A stretch of 64,000 nucleotides of DNA, taken from the NCBI GenBank assembly GCA_963736325.1, contig CAVTOG010000009.1:62001-126000 (forward strand), read 5' to 3'. A model generated the notes under the pieces. That model was not told the DNA's origin and ran no database searches. It saw only the letters and a program-made list of their open reading frames with translations. The translations under genes were made by a program, and so were the position numbers. The DNA is from Actinoallomurus sp963736325 (GTDB lineage Bacteria; Actinomycetota; Actinomycetes; Streptosporangiales; Streptosporangiaceae). Positions 1 to 8,188 of the stretch are shown here, piece by piece. Position 1 is the first letter of the stretch. Each line of letters starts with the position of its first letter.

Positions 1-1
1 G

Positions 2-808
2 GACGTGACGCCGGTCGAGGTCGACGGGTGGGACAACCGGACGTATCGGCTCGGGGACGAGATGACGGCGCGGCTCCCGACGGCCGAGTCCTACGCGCCG
101 GCCGTCGACAAGGAGGACCGCTGGCTGCCGGTTCTCGCCTCCTCGCTGCCGGTCGCCGTTCCCGTACCGCTCGCGAAGGGGGCCCCCGGAGAGGGCTATC
201 CGTTCAACTGGTCGATCCGCGGCTGGCTGGAGGGGGAGACGGCGAGTATCGAGAATGTCGGTGATCTGCCGGCGTTCGCGATCTCGGTGGCGGAGTTCAT
301 CACGGCGCTGCAACGGGTCGACGCGACCGGCGGGCCGCACGCCGGGGCGCACAGCTTCTATCGCGGCGCGGCGCCGGCGCACTACGACGACGAGACCCGC
401 CGTACGCTCGCGGTCCTGGGCGACCGCGTCGACGGGCGCAGGGCGGGTGCCGTGTGGGACGCCGCGCTCGACGCCACCTGGGACAGGCCGCCGGTGTGGT
501 TCCACGGGGATGTCGCCAGCGGAAACCTGCTGGTCAAGGACGGGAGGCTCGAAGCCGTCATCGACTTCGGCACCTCAGGCGTCGGTGATCCCGCCTGCGA
601 CCTGGTGATCGCGTGGACGATGTTCGAGGGCGAGAGCCGCGAGGCGTTCCGCGAAACCGTCGGGCAGGACTCCGGCACCTGGGCCCGGGCGCGGGGCTGG
701 GCGCTGTGGAAGGCCCTGATCACTCTGGACGGCGACGAGCGAACCAACCGCCGCGTGATCGACGCGGTTCTGGCCGATCACGATGGATGGGCGCCTCACG
801 GCTCGTGA
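2..808 (+). CDS. Aminoglycoside phosphotransferase (APH) family kinase, 5' end cut off
   Basis: Small-molecule kinase of the APH/choline kinase fold, probably cytoplasmic; the substrate cannot be told from sequence. The visible part has the N-lobe motif DGWDNRTYRLG and the catalytic loop VWFHGDVASGNLLV followed by AVIDFGTSGVGDPACDL, the Brenner-type HGD...N and metal-binding IDFG motifs. The frame is open to the window edge; the first in-window GTG (position 5) lies where family members already have some 20 residues, so the true start is upstream. It converges on the metalloprotease gene, and its stop codon lies inside a strong hairpin. Family call is firm; real antibiotic resistance is not implied. 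Confidence 0.85.
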   Translation, partial: DVTPVEVDGWDNRTYRLGDEMTARLPTAESYAPAVDKEDRWLPVLASSLPVAVPVPLAKGAPGEGYPFNWSIRGWLEGETASIENVGDLPAFAISVAEFITALQRVDATGGPHAGAHSFYRGAAPAHYDDETRRTLAVLGDRVDGRRAGAVWDAALDATWDRPPVWFHGDVASGNLLVKDGRLEAVIDFGTSGVGDPACDLVIAWTMFEGESREAFRETVGQDSGTWARARGWALWKALITLDGDERTNRRVIDAVLADHDGWAPHGS

Positions 809-819
809 GGCGCCCATCC
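785..819. terminator. Perfect 16-bp hairpin between convergent genes
   Basis: Two 16-base arms (785-800 and 804-819) are exact reverse complements around a GCT loop. The hairpin spans the stop codon of the upstream phosphotransferase and ends 7 bases before the stop of the convergent metalloprotease gene. There is no T-run on either strand, so it would act as an actinobacterial I-shaped terminator or an mRNA 3'-end stabiliser in both directions. Confidence 0.7.
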
Positions 820-825
820 GTGTCC

Positions 826-2907
826 TCAGCCGGCGACCGTGCAGGTCGCCGTGGCCTTCTTGGTCGGGTCGCTTTCGGAGACCGCGGTGAGTTTCACCTG
901 GCCCAGGTGGGCGGCGCCGGCCGCGTGCTTGGCGTACACCAGCACACTCGTACGCCCGCCGGCCTTCGCCGTGGCCAGATCGTTCGGCAGCCACGCCGAC
1001 CAGCCGCGGCCCGAGGAGGTCGCGGACAGGCGGTAGACGTCGGAGTCGCTGTACGGCGCCGTTCCGGCCTTCCCCGTGTTGCGCAGCGGCAGCGAGCAGC
1101 GGGCCCAGTCCTTCTGGGGCGCCGCGATGCCGGCGCCCGGCGACAGCCGTACGCCGCGCTGCTCGGTCCCGGAGCCGTCCAGGGACCGGACCGCGACCGT
1201 GTACGACAGCACGCCTGACTCGTCGCGCTTGATGTCCAGCACGTAGAAGTGCAGCCGGTTGGCCTGGTCGACGTACTCGTACTGGCTGCCCGATTCCGTA
1301 CCGGCATGGAACAGAGCGTCGGACAGCTGGCGGTAGTCCCCGATCGTCATCTTCTGCGGGGTACCGTTCGGCAGCACGAAGTCGACCTTGTCGATGTCCT
1401 CCGGGTGCGCGTCGACGACCCAGACGAACGGGGCCGCGTCGCGATTCTTGGTCTTGGACAGGAGCACGCCGCTGTCCGGAGTGAACGAGTCGGTCCCCAT
1501 CCGGTCGACGACCTCAAGCGTGTAATTGTCGTAACCGCCGCCGTCGCAGTAGGGGTCCTTCGCCGGGTCACAGGCCGGATCGTGATCGCCGCCGCCCAAC
1601 GCGAGGTTGATCCCGGACAACTGTCCCTGCGGGGCCTGTACGGCGCGGGCGTTCACCTCGGCGACCACGACACCCGAGCCGGCCACGCCGTCGCGGGTCA
1701 GGTTCAGGACGCTCGCCGGGTCGATGATGCCCAGCTTCAGCTTGTCGCGGAGCATCTGCCCGGAGCCCATCGAACTGCCGCCGACGGCGGGGACGACCCA
1801 GCGGCTGTGCGGGCCGCCGGGGCCGTTGAAGGTTCCGCGGCTCAGCATGTCCCAGGGGCCGGAATAGTCGCGGCGCGGCGGGTTCGAATATGGGTTGTTG
1901 TAGTTGTCGCCGATGCCCAGGATGTGGCTGAACTCATGGGCGAACGTGCTCATACCGGAGCTCTCCGCCTGGATGGAGGTCCCGGAGGAGGCGTTCGGCC
2001 AGATGTTGGAAGAGGCCTGCCAGGATGTCCAGTCGACGTAGCGGGTCTTGTTCCAGTTCGGCAGGGCGGCGTCCGGCGGTCCCCACTCGTCGGGGATGCC
2101 GTTCTGGCCGTCGAACTTCATCTGCCCGAACTCCTGCCAGGTGGACGACTCGTCCTGCCCGGCGCTGAGGAAGAACACGAAGTCGTACTGCGACGCGGCC
2201 TCTTCGCCGACGTCCGCGACCCACGCGGCACGCGCGTCCTTGCGGAAGTCACGGTCACACGTGTCACCGGCCGGGCAGCCCATGTCACCCTGGAAATCCG
2301 ACTCGATGCCGTACTCATGGCTCTTCGCGGGCATCTGGTACGGGCCGTAGCCCTTCAGGTCAATGCCGTAGCGGCCACCCGACTGCTCCATCCAGTACTC
2401 GTGGATGGTGTGGCCGCGGTTGAGATCCTCCGGCTTGTTGAGGAAGTTCTGGTAGAACGCCGGCACCTGGTCGCGTGGAACGTCACTGACCGAGGAAGGA
2501 TTGCCGTAGAGGGTGGAATTCTTCGGCTGGGAAATGATGAACGACGCGTTCGGATAGTCCACGAGGACGAGCGCGCCCTTGAAATTCTTGATCGACCCCT
2601 CGTGGGCCGGGTCGTTCCAGTGGGTGTCCGGGATAGCCTTGTAGTCGTCCCAGGTCATCGTGTCCGGGAGCTCGTAACTCTGCGGATCGATCGGCTTGGG
2701 CGCGTTCTGCGCGAACGCCCTCGCCTGCTGCGTCTGCTGCCACGGTTGTGTACGCGGCCAGTGCCGCATCTGCCAGGGATTCGATGTCGGCTTCGGCCGT
2801 ACATCGGACGCCGCGGTAGCGGACGCCGTCGACAGCACCATCATCACTGCCGCGAACGCCGCGCACACCACCGTCCATTGACCGAACACGCTCCGGGAAC
2901 GCTTCAC
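826..2907 (-). CDS. Secreted M6-type (immune inhibitor A-like) zinc metalloprotease
   Basis: Predicted exported zinc endopeptidase of 693 residues. It begins with a charged n-region and a hydrophobic stretch (about residues 12-33, ending TASATAASD), a Sec signal peptide. The catalytic motif HEFSH is at residues 324-328 inside FAHEFSHILGIGDNYNNP, as in M6/InhA-type peptidases, and is followed by a long C-terminal region ending in a beta-rich domain like NPCBM/fn3-type modules. The GTG start is backed by AAAAGGA seven bases upstream. It is alone in its transcription unit, with the Mrr-like gene upstream in the same direction. Substrate unknown; extracellular protein degradation is the likely role. 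Confidence 0.85.
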   Translation of the reverse strand: MKRSRSVFGQWTVVCAAFAAVMMVLSTASATAASDVRPKPTSNPWQMRHWPRTQPWQQTQQARAFAQNAPKPIDPQSYELPDTMTWDDYKAIPDTHWNDPAHEGSIKNFKGALVLVDYPNASFIISQPKNSTLYGNPSSVSDVPRDQVPAFYQNFLNKPEDLNRGHTIHEYWMEQSGGRYGIDLKGYGPYQMPAKSHEYGIESDFQGDMGCPAGDTCDRDFRKDARAAWVADVGEEAASQYDFVFFLSAGQDESSTWQEFGQMKFDGQNGIPDEWGPPDAALPNWNKTRYVDWTSWQASSNIWPNASSGTSIQAESSGMSTFAHEFSHILGIGDNYNNPYSNPPRRDYSGPWDMLSRGTFNGPGGPHSRWVVPAVGGSSMGSGQMLRDKLKLGIIDPASVLNLTRDGVAGSGVVVAEVNARAVQAPQGQLSGINLALGGGDHDPACDPAKDPYCDGGGYDNYTLEVVDRMGTDSFTPDSGVLLSKTKNRDAAPFVWVVDAHPEDIDKVDFVLPNGTPQKMTIGDYRQLSDALFHAGTESGSQYEYVDQANRLHFYVLDIKRDESGVLSYTVAVRSLDGSGTEQRGVRLSPGAGIAAPQKDWARCSLPLRNTGKAGTAPYSDSDVYRLSATSSGRGWSAWLPNDLATAKAGGRTSVLVYAKHAAGAAHLGQVKLTAVSESDPTKKATATCTVAG

Positions 2908-2976
2908 GGGATGTCCTTTTCCGCGGGGACCAAGGGTCCGTTGATGATCTCCCGCGACTCCACGGAGCGCCAGAGC

Positions 2977-4569
2977 TCACGCCCGTCGAATCCGACCGCC
3001 GAGGCCGTGTTGCGCGAGGAGCGCGACGAGCTCGCTCCCGCCGATGAGGCTGAGCTGTTTGCCCTCGGCGAACTGGTACGTGCCCGGCCCGAAGCCCGAG
3101 GTGGTCACCAGGATTCCCTTGAGAGCGCCTTCGTGCAGGACCGTGCCGTACAGGTCGCGGATCACGCTCGGTGGAACCGTCGAGTCGTACCGCTTGACCT
3201 GGATCACGATGCGCCCGCCGCGAATGGGGTCCGGGTCGGTGGCGACGACGTCGACGCCGCCATCTCCGGTACGTGCGGTGGTCTCGGTCGCCAGCCCCAT
3301 CGCGCGGAACAGGTCTGCGACGAGACTCTCGAACTCGCCAGGGTCCATCCGCAACAGATCGACCTCTTCGTCGACCTCCTGAACGGTCACGGTGTCGAGG
3401 CTTGACGGAAGCCGGATGGGCCGGACCTCCGCGGACTTGTCCGGACGGGCCGACAATTGGCCCTTGAGGCCCTCCACGCATCGGACCGGGTCCACCTGGG
3501 AGAGGTCGACGTGTTCGAAGGCCGTACGGTCGGTCAGCAGGGTGACCAGGTACGCGGGCCCGTCCCGGCCGGTCGCCGGGTCCGGTCGGATCACGTGCCC
3601 GTTGAACGCGACCGACCGTACGACCGGCTGGCCGTCCGGCCCGTACAACGCGGTACGGAAGACCTCCCATACGACGCGCAGGGTGCACTGGGCCAGGATC
3701 CGCCGATGGATTTCGCGCCGCTCACCGACGGGACGTTTGATCTCCAGTTCCCGGTCGTCTGATTTCACGTACCGAATTCGGACCACCGAAGGGACGATCT
3801 CGACGCTCGGGAGTTCCCAGCCCACCAGGAGTTGCCGGCCATCGTCGTCCCAGGCGATCTCCATGACGGCGGGGAATCCGTCCGGCCAGGGCGACGAGAG
3901 TTGTAGCAGTGCGGAGAAGAATTCCGGGACCGCCTCGGAGTCGCCCTGAGCGGCGCGGTGGGCCAGGTCGTCGATCTGACGGTTGTACTCGGTGTTGCGT
4001 CGGTGCTCCGCGGCGGCCCATTCGTGATGCTTCTGCCGGGCGACGTCGAGGTGCCGAAGACGCTCCTGCTCGGCGCACTGTGCCATCCACTGGTCGTGCT
4101 GAAATCGGGCGTGGGCCGCCTGTCGTTCCTGTTCGTGCTGCTTGCGGGCGCCGGGAGCCAACGCGTGCAGTCCTTTTGGCGCGGGAGGGTCATACCGCCG
4201 CGGATCGGGGAACCGCACCGGAACACCCAGTCGCCCCGGGTCATATGACGGCAGAGCGGTGGAGTGTTTCAACGACTCGAGACGGGGCGGCGGTGAGCCG
4301 AGAGCGGTGGCGAGAACCGCGTTGAGTACGTCGACCTTGCCCTTTATCTCGGCTGTTCGCTGAGCGGCGTCGGCTTCGCGATATTCCTGGTGAAGACGGC
4401 GGCTCTCGCGTTCGTCACGGGCTTGGGAACGCGCCGCCGCCCGTTCGACACGCTCCATCTCCTTCTGATGGGCGATCAGAGCGCGCTGCTCACTCTCCCG
4501 CTGACGCCGCTGCTTCCGTTGGCTCTCCGCCAAAGCGGCCAGAATGCCTGAGCTCTTCCTACGTGCCAC
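2977..4569 (-). CDS. Mrr-like restriction endonuclease-fold protein with coiled-coil N-terminus
   Basis: A 530-residue protein. Residues 1-75 and about 140-215 are rich in Arg, Glu, Gln and Ala, consistent with coiled coil. The last 120 residues form an Mrr-cat (PD-(D/E)XK) nuclease domain: FESLVADLFRAMG, then GDGGVDVV with Asp about 440, then IVIQVKRY with Gln 457 and Lys 459, then a C-terminal LVTTSGFGPGTYQFA. The Gln-x-Lys form is typical of Mrr/type IV nucleases that cut modified DNA. No methyltransferase or specificity gene is adjacent, so type IV restriction or a DNA-repair nuclease is more likely than classical restriction. The middle third (220-400) is unrecognised and may be the sensor. 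Confidence 0.82.
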   Translation of the reverse strand: MARRKSSGILAALAESQRKQRRQRESEQRALIAHQKEMERVERAAARSQARDERESRRLHQEYREADAAQRTAEIKGKVDVLNAVLATALGSPPPRLESLKHSTALPSYDPGRLGVPVRFPDPRRYDPPAPKGLHALAPGARKQHEQERQAAHARFQHDQWMAQCAEQERLRHLDVARQKHHEWAAAEHRRNTEYNRQIDDLAHRAAQGDSEAVPEFFSALLQLSSPWPDGFPAVMEIAWDDDGRQLLVGWELPSVEIVPSVVRIRYVKSDDRELEIKRPVGERREIHRRILAQCTLRVVWEVFRTALYGPDGQPVVRSVAFNGHVIRPDPATGRDGPAYLVTLLTDRTAFEHVDLSQVDPVRCVEGLKGQLSARPDKSAEVRPIRLPSSLDTVTVQEVDEEVDLLRMDPGEFESLVADLFRAMGLATETTARTGDGGVDVVATDPDPIRGGRIVIQVKRYDSTVPPSVIRDLYGTVLHEGALKGILVTTSGFGPGTYQFAEGKQLSLIGGSELVALLAQHGLGGRIRRA

Positions 4570-4679
4570 TCACATCTCCACGACGCCCGACCCTGCCCAA
4601 GATCTACTCGATTACTCTATGCAAGGACATCCTGATCAGTGGCAGAGTTGCCCGATATCGGTCAAAGCTCGAATTAATC

Positions 4680-4938
4680 GTCCGCCGGGTCGAATATCCG
4701 TACGAGGGCATGGCGACCACGGCCAGGCTCAGTGATTGAAGCGCAGATCGGAAGCGGCGCAGGTGAATGAGGCGCGTTCGGGTCTTTTCCAGGAAAAAAA
4801 CCAGTAGGGGCGGAAATGCCACAGCGCCCAGCAAAGCGCCCCACGGCCCGCTCGCAAAATATCCGATGGCGACGCGATAAAGGCCGTTCGGTCCCGGACT
4901 GATATTCCCGACCGCCAGTGCGTGCAGTACCAGTGTGT
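4680..4938 (-). pseudogene. Remnant of chromate transporter (ChrA family)
   Basis: Minus-strand translation across this stretch gives LHALAVGNISPGPNGLYRVA followed by IGYFASGPWGALLGAVAFPP and further hydrophobic sequence. This resembles the PGP-centred core of CHR-domain transporters. There is no start codon or preceding helix in frame, and the sequence degenerates into a low-complexity frame shared with other remnants. It is judged a decayed fragment. Identification is by eye from the PGPN motif and hydrophobic pattern. Confidence 0.5.
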
Positions 4939-4968
4939 CGGCAGACGGACCGGCGGACGACAGTCGCG

Positions 4969-5064
4969 CACACGTACTCGCTCGGGCTCGCGTTCGTGCC
5001 CGCGGTCCTCGCGGAACTCCTCGGAAGCCACTCTGAGCTGCGGTTCCGCTGTTCGCAGAGTTCG
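4969..5064 (+). pseudogene. Remnant of a LysR-type regulator (start of effector domain)
   Basis: The plus-strand frame from 4969 reads HTYSLGLAFVPAVLAELLGS then HSELRFRCSQ. This matches the opening beta-alpha-beta of LysR effector-binding domains (pattern: G-x-x-x-x-P-x-L-L-x-x-F/L-x-x-x-x-P-E-L-x-x). No HTH domain precedes it, and the frame is lost into the SDR-like fragment after about 30 residues. It lies head-to-head with the chromate transporter remnant, as if a regulator-transporter pair had once stood here. Confidence 0.45.
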
Positions 5065-5360
5065 GCGACTTCGACGACACCCACCTGGCCACGGTGATCC
5101 ATCCGGGTGCCGCGGTCCTGGCGACCGTGTTGGCGCTCGCGCCCGAGTGTGACCTCGCCGGCATGACCCTGGCCCTGGCGAACGCCTGCGCGGAGGACGG
5201 CATCACCGTCAACGCCGTCTCACCGGGCCGCGTCACACCGGACGACCCGGCGGAGACGACGCGACGGCGCGCGGGCGTGGCCGAGACGATCGCCTTCCTC
5301 GCCTCACCGGCGGCGTCCGAGGTCACCGGCCAGATCATCGAAGTCGGCCCCAAGCCCTGA
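5049..5360 (+). pseudogene. Remnant of short-chain dehydrogenase/reductase (C-terminal part)
   Basis: An open frame of about 100 codons ends in the C-terminal signature of classical SDRs: ALANACAEDGITVNAVSPGR, a proline-rich loop, AETIAFLASPAASEVTGQII and a final EVGPKP. The Rossmann N-terminus (TGxxxGxG), the NNAG motif and the catalytic YxxxK are all missing. The upstream part (LFAEFGDFDDTHLATVI) looks like an SDR middle segment with the catalytic part deleted. An enzyme is not plausible. The frame stays open to hemC, with its stop 19 bases before the hemC start. Confidence 0.6.
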
Positions 5361-5379
5361 CGCCGTTACCGTTGGACAC

Positions 5380-6318
5380 ATGCTGTCTGACCTGCGGATC
5401 GGCTCGCGGACGTCGCCGATGGCCTTGGCCCAGGCGTGGCGGGTTCGCGACCTGCTCCGCGGACTGGTGGCGTCCGCCCGGATCGTCGGGATCAGGACCT
5501 CCGGGGATCGCTGGGAGGGGGAGCTGGCGGAGCTGGGCGGCAAGGGGGCGTTTCTGCGGGAGATCGACCGGATGCTCGTCGAGGGCCGGGTCGATGTCGC
5601 GGTGCACTGCCTGAAGGACGTGCCGGGGGACACACCGCTGCCGGAGGGGACGACGTTCGCGGCCTTCCTGGAACGGGACGACGTTCACGACGTCCTTCTC
5701 TTCCCGGCCGCCTCGGCTCACCGCGGGCTTCCGGACCTGCCGATCGGCGCGCGGGTCGGCACATCGTCGGTGCGGCGGACGGCTCAGCTGCTCAGAGCCC
5801 GCCCGGATCTCGACGTCGCGCCGGTCCGCGGGAACGTCAACTCCAGGATCGAGCGGCTCGACGACGGGCCTTTCGACGCGATGGTGCTCGCCCGTGCCGG
5901 GCTGCGGCGGATCGGGATGGAGGGGCGGCGCGGGCAGGTGCTGCCGCTCGACCTCATGTGCCCGGCGGTCGGCGCTGGTGTCATCGCCCTGCGGTGCCGT
6001 GCGGACGACCGCGACGTCATCGGGGTCCTGCGCCGGCTCGATCACGCCGAGACCCGTACGCGTGCCACCGCCGAGCGGGCCATGCTGCGGGACCTGCGCG
6101 GGCACTGCAACTCGCCGATCGCCGGCCACTGCGTCGCCGAGCGCGACCGGCTCGCGCTGACCGGCATGGTCTTCGCAGGTGACGGCACCCGCTTGATCCG
6201 CGCGAGAAGGACCGGCGACCGGCCGGACGAGCTCGGGGCGGACGTCGCCGCAGAGCTCCTGCGGAACGGCGCACGGGAAATCATCGACCGGACAAAAGAA
6301 TCTCGCGGCCGGATGTAG
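5380..6318 (+). CDS. hemC: Hydroxymethylbilane synthase (porphobilinogen deaminase)
   Basis: Predicted to polymerise four porphobilinogen units into hydroxymethylbilane in tetrapyrrole synthesis. The 312-residue product has the family N-terminus RIGSRTSPMALAQAW, the substrate-binding KGAFLREID, the catalytic-Asp region VDVAVHCLKDVP, the Arg-rich GTSSVRR and VRGNVNSRI segments, and the dipyrromethane-cofactor Cys region GHCNSPIAGHC, which differs from the usual GGCQVPIG. It stands alone, not next to hemA, hemB or hemD, so it may be a second copy or a specialised paralogue. The ATG follows the SDR remnant by 19 bases with a weak GGA-type ribosome site. Confidence 0.88.
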   Translation: MLSDLRIGSRTSPMALAQAWRVRDLLRGLVASARIVGIRTSGDRWEGELAELGGKGAFLREIDRMLVEGRVDVAVHCLKDVPGDTPLPEGTTFAAFLERDDVHDVLLFPAASAHRGLPDLPIGARVGTSSVRRTAQLLRARPDLDVAPVRGNVNSRIERLDDGPFDAMVLARAGLRRIGMEGRRGQVLPLDLMCPAVGAGVIALRCRADDRDVIGVLRRLDHAETRTRATAERAMLRDLRGHCNSPIAGHCVAERDRLALTGMVFAGDGTRLIRARRTGDRPDELGADVAAELLRNGAREIIDRTKESRGRM

Positions 6319-6377
6319 AGAACCGGGTGGCCGCTCCGACGTACCCGGTGAAAGACCAAGACGACCAAGGAGTTCCC

Positions 6378-6731
6378 ATGAAGTACATGCTGTTGATCTT
6401 CAACCGTCCCGGCTTCGTCGACGAGCTGTCCGAGGCCGACCGCACCGAGCTGATGGGCGACGTCGACCGGATCATGAAGGAGCTGACCGAGACCGGCGAG
6501 CTGCTCGGCGGCGAGGCGCTGGGCGGCCCGGAGAAGACCACGACCGTTCGCGTACGCGACGGGGTCCCGGCCGTGACCGACGGGCCGTACATCGAGGCCA
6601 AGGAGCAGTTCGCCGGCTACCTCATGGTCGACTGCGCGAGCGCCGAGCGCGCGAACGAGATCGCGGCGAGCTGGCCCGACGCCAAGTATTTCGCGATGGA
6701 AGTGCGCCCGATCATCACCGGCAGCGCCTGA
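6378..6731 (+). CDS. YCII-related (DGPF domain) small protein
   Basis: A 117-residue protein of the YCII/DGPF family, an alpha-beta ferredoxin-like fold that is often encoded near ECF sigma factors or metabolic enzymes. MKYMLLIFNRPG opens it, and the VTDGPYIEAKEQFAGYLMVD segment carries the DGP(Y/F) signature. Start chosen at ATG 6378, which has AAGGAG six bases upstream; an upstream GTG at 6327 has none. The gene is 15 bases from the following hydrolase gene and probably shares its transcript. Biochemical role unknown for most members. Confidence 0.85.
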   Translation: MKYMLLIFNRPGFVDELSEADRTELMGDVDRIMKELTETGELLGGEALGGPEKTTTVRVRDGVPAVTDGPYIEAKEQFAGYLMVDCASAERANEIAASWPDAKYFAMEVRPIITGSA

Positions 6732-6746
6732 AGCGGAGGAACGACC

Positions 6747-7556
6747 ATGAGCCCGACGAAGACCGACACCCTCAGGGTGCCGGGCGCGGTCCTTCACTAC
6801 GAGCTCCGCGGCTCCGGCCCGGTGCTACTGATGATCTGTGGCGGGCTCATGGACGCCGCCGTGTACGAGGCGCTCGCTGCGCGGCTCGCCGACGCGTACA
6901 CGGTCGTGACCTATGACCGGCGCGGCAACTCGCGCAGCCCGCTCGACGGGCCGCCGGAGGAGCAGCGGATCGAGGTCCACGCCGACGACGCGAGCCGGCT
7001 GCTGGCGGCGGTCGGGGGCGGCCCGGCGTACGTGTTCGGCAACAGTTCCGGCGCCGTGATCGGGCTCGACCTGGCCGTCCGGCATCCGGAGCGCGTACGC
7101 GCGCTGGTCGCCCACGAGCCCGTCGTCTTCGAGCTGCTGCCCGACCGCGACTACTGGCGGGCGCTCGTGGAAGAGGTCCACGAGACGTTCGCGGACCACG
7201 GCGCAGGCGCCGCCATGCAGCGGCTCAGTGAGGGCCTCGGCATGAGCGACGGCGGTGCGGAGCCGCCGCCGGAGATGCTCACGGCGATGGCGCGCATCAT
7301 GGGCAACCTGGAGACGTTCGTCGGGTACGAGACGCGGTCGTTCAGCCGGTACATCCCTGATGTGGACGCCCTGCGCACGGGATCACCGCGCGTCGTCGTG
7401 GCCGCCGGGACGGACTCGGCCGGCGAGCCGGCACACCGCGCCGCCGTCGCCCTGGCGACGCGTCTCGGCACCGTGCCGGTCGCCTTCCCCGGAGACCACG
7501 GTGGGTTCAACAGCCGCGCCGAGGAGTTCGCCGGGACACTGCGCGCGACCCTCTAG
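6747..7556 (+). CDS. Alpha/beta-fold hydrolase
   Basis: A 269-residue cytoplasmic alpha/beta hydrolase. Visible features are the oxyanion-hole region LLMICGGLMD, the strand-turn VVTYDRRGNSRSP typical of the family, the nucleophile elbow VFGNSSGAVIGL (Ser near residue 96) and the C-terminal histidine in FPGDHGGF. A ribosome site GGAGGA precedes the ATG by six bases. It appears cotranscribed with the YCII gene 15 bases upstream. Substrate is not predictable; esterase, lactonase or haloperoxidase-like activity are all possible. Confidence 0.88.
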   Translation: MSPTKTDTLRVPGAVLHYELRGSGPVLLMICGGLMDAAVYEALAARLADAYTVVTYDRRGNSRSPLDGPPEEQRIEVHADDASRLLAAVGGGPAYVFGNSSGAVIGLDLAVRHPERVRALVAHEPVVFELLPDRDYWRALVEEVHETFADHGAGAAMQRLSEGLGMSDGGAEPPPEMLTAMARIMGNLETFVGYETRSFSRYIPDVDALRTGSPRVVVAAGTDSAGEPAHRAAVALATRLGTVPVAFPGDHGGFNSRAEEFAGTLRATL

Positions 7557-7651
7557 ATGCAAGGAAGATCTTGCAAGGCACAAGGTCGTCGCTAAGCAGC
7601 CGGGGCTAGGAGTCCAGTGACCCAACGGGCACGGCTGATTGGAGCGGCGAC

Positions 7652-8188
7652 ATGTCCACGATCGACCACGGACGAACCGGCGAGGGACTGGAATGGTCGG
7701 TCCTGTGGCGTTCGGTCGCCGCGATCGCCCTGGCCGGAGCGGTCGGCGCCACGACACTCGCCGGTACGGGCGGCGTCGCGGCGGCCGACCCCGACCCGGC
7801 GCCGCGGGCCCACCGGCCCGCCGCGAAACCCCATCATCCCGTCAAGGTGGACATCCGTGGTGTGTCCCAGCCGGCGTACATCAAGGTCGTGCGCCTGCCC
7901 GACGTGGCGCCCCGCCGCGCGGCCGCGCACTCCCACCGGATCGAGGCGCAGGCACCGGCTCACCACCCGGCGAGACGCGCCCACCCGCGCCCGCGGGCCG
8001 TCGTACGGTGCCAGCAGGACGACACCGACCAGACGGCGGACTTCGGCGACGACACTGACGAGCCGACCACCACCGTGAATCCGGCCACGTCGGGCAACCG
8101 CTGCCCCAGCGCACGTGATGGGTTCGACCTGAACCGGCTGCTCGGGTTCAGATCCGCTCCCAGGGCACAGACTCGTACGCCTGGATGA
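7652..8188 (+). CDS. Small exported protein, unrecognised, His/Pro/Arg-rich
   Basis: The reading frame encodes 178 residues with a plausible Sec signal: a hydrophobic run AAIALAGAVGATTLAGTGGV ending AAADPDP near residue 46. The mature part is rich in His, Pro, Arg and Ala (KPHHPVKVDIRG, HHPARRAHPRPR) with two Cys and no domain I recognise. It sits 95 bases after the hydrolase gene, and its 3' end overlaps the convergent aminotransferase gene by 41 bases. Third-codon positions are GC-rich, supporting coding. The last 20 residues may be read-through into the neighbour's complement, so the C-terminus is less certain. Confidence 0.6.
   Translation: MSTIDHGRTGEGLEWSVLWRSVAAIALAGAVGATTLAGTGGVAAADPDPAPRAHRPAAKPHHPVKVDIRGVSQPAYIKVVRLPDVAPRRAAAHSHRIEAQAPAHHPARRAHPRPRAVVRCQQDDTDQTADFGDDTDEPTTTVNPATSGNRCPSARDGFDLNRLLGFRSAPRAQTRTPG

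Noticed and set aside
1249..3405. 718-codon plus-strand frame across the metalloprotease and the Mrr gene
   Set aside because: It runs antisense through two well-supported genes and their spacer and shows no recognisable motif.
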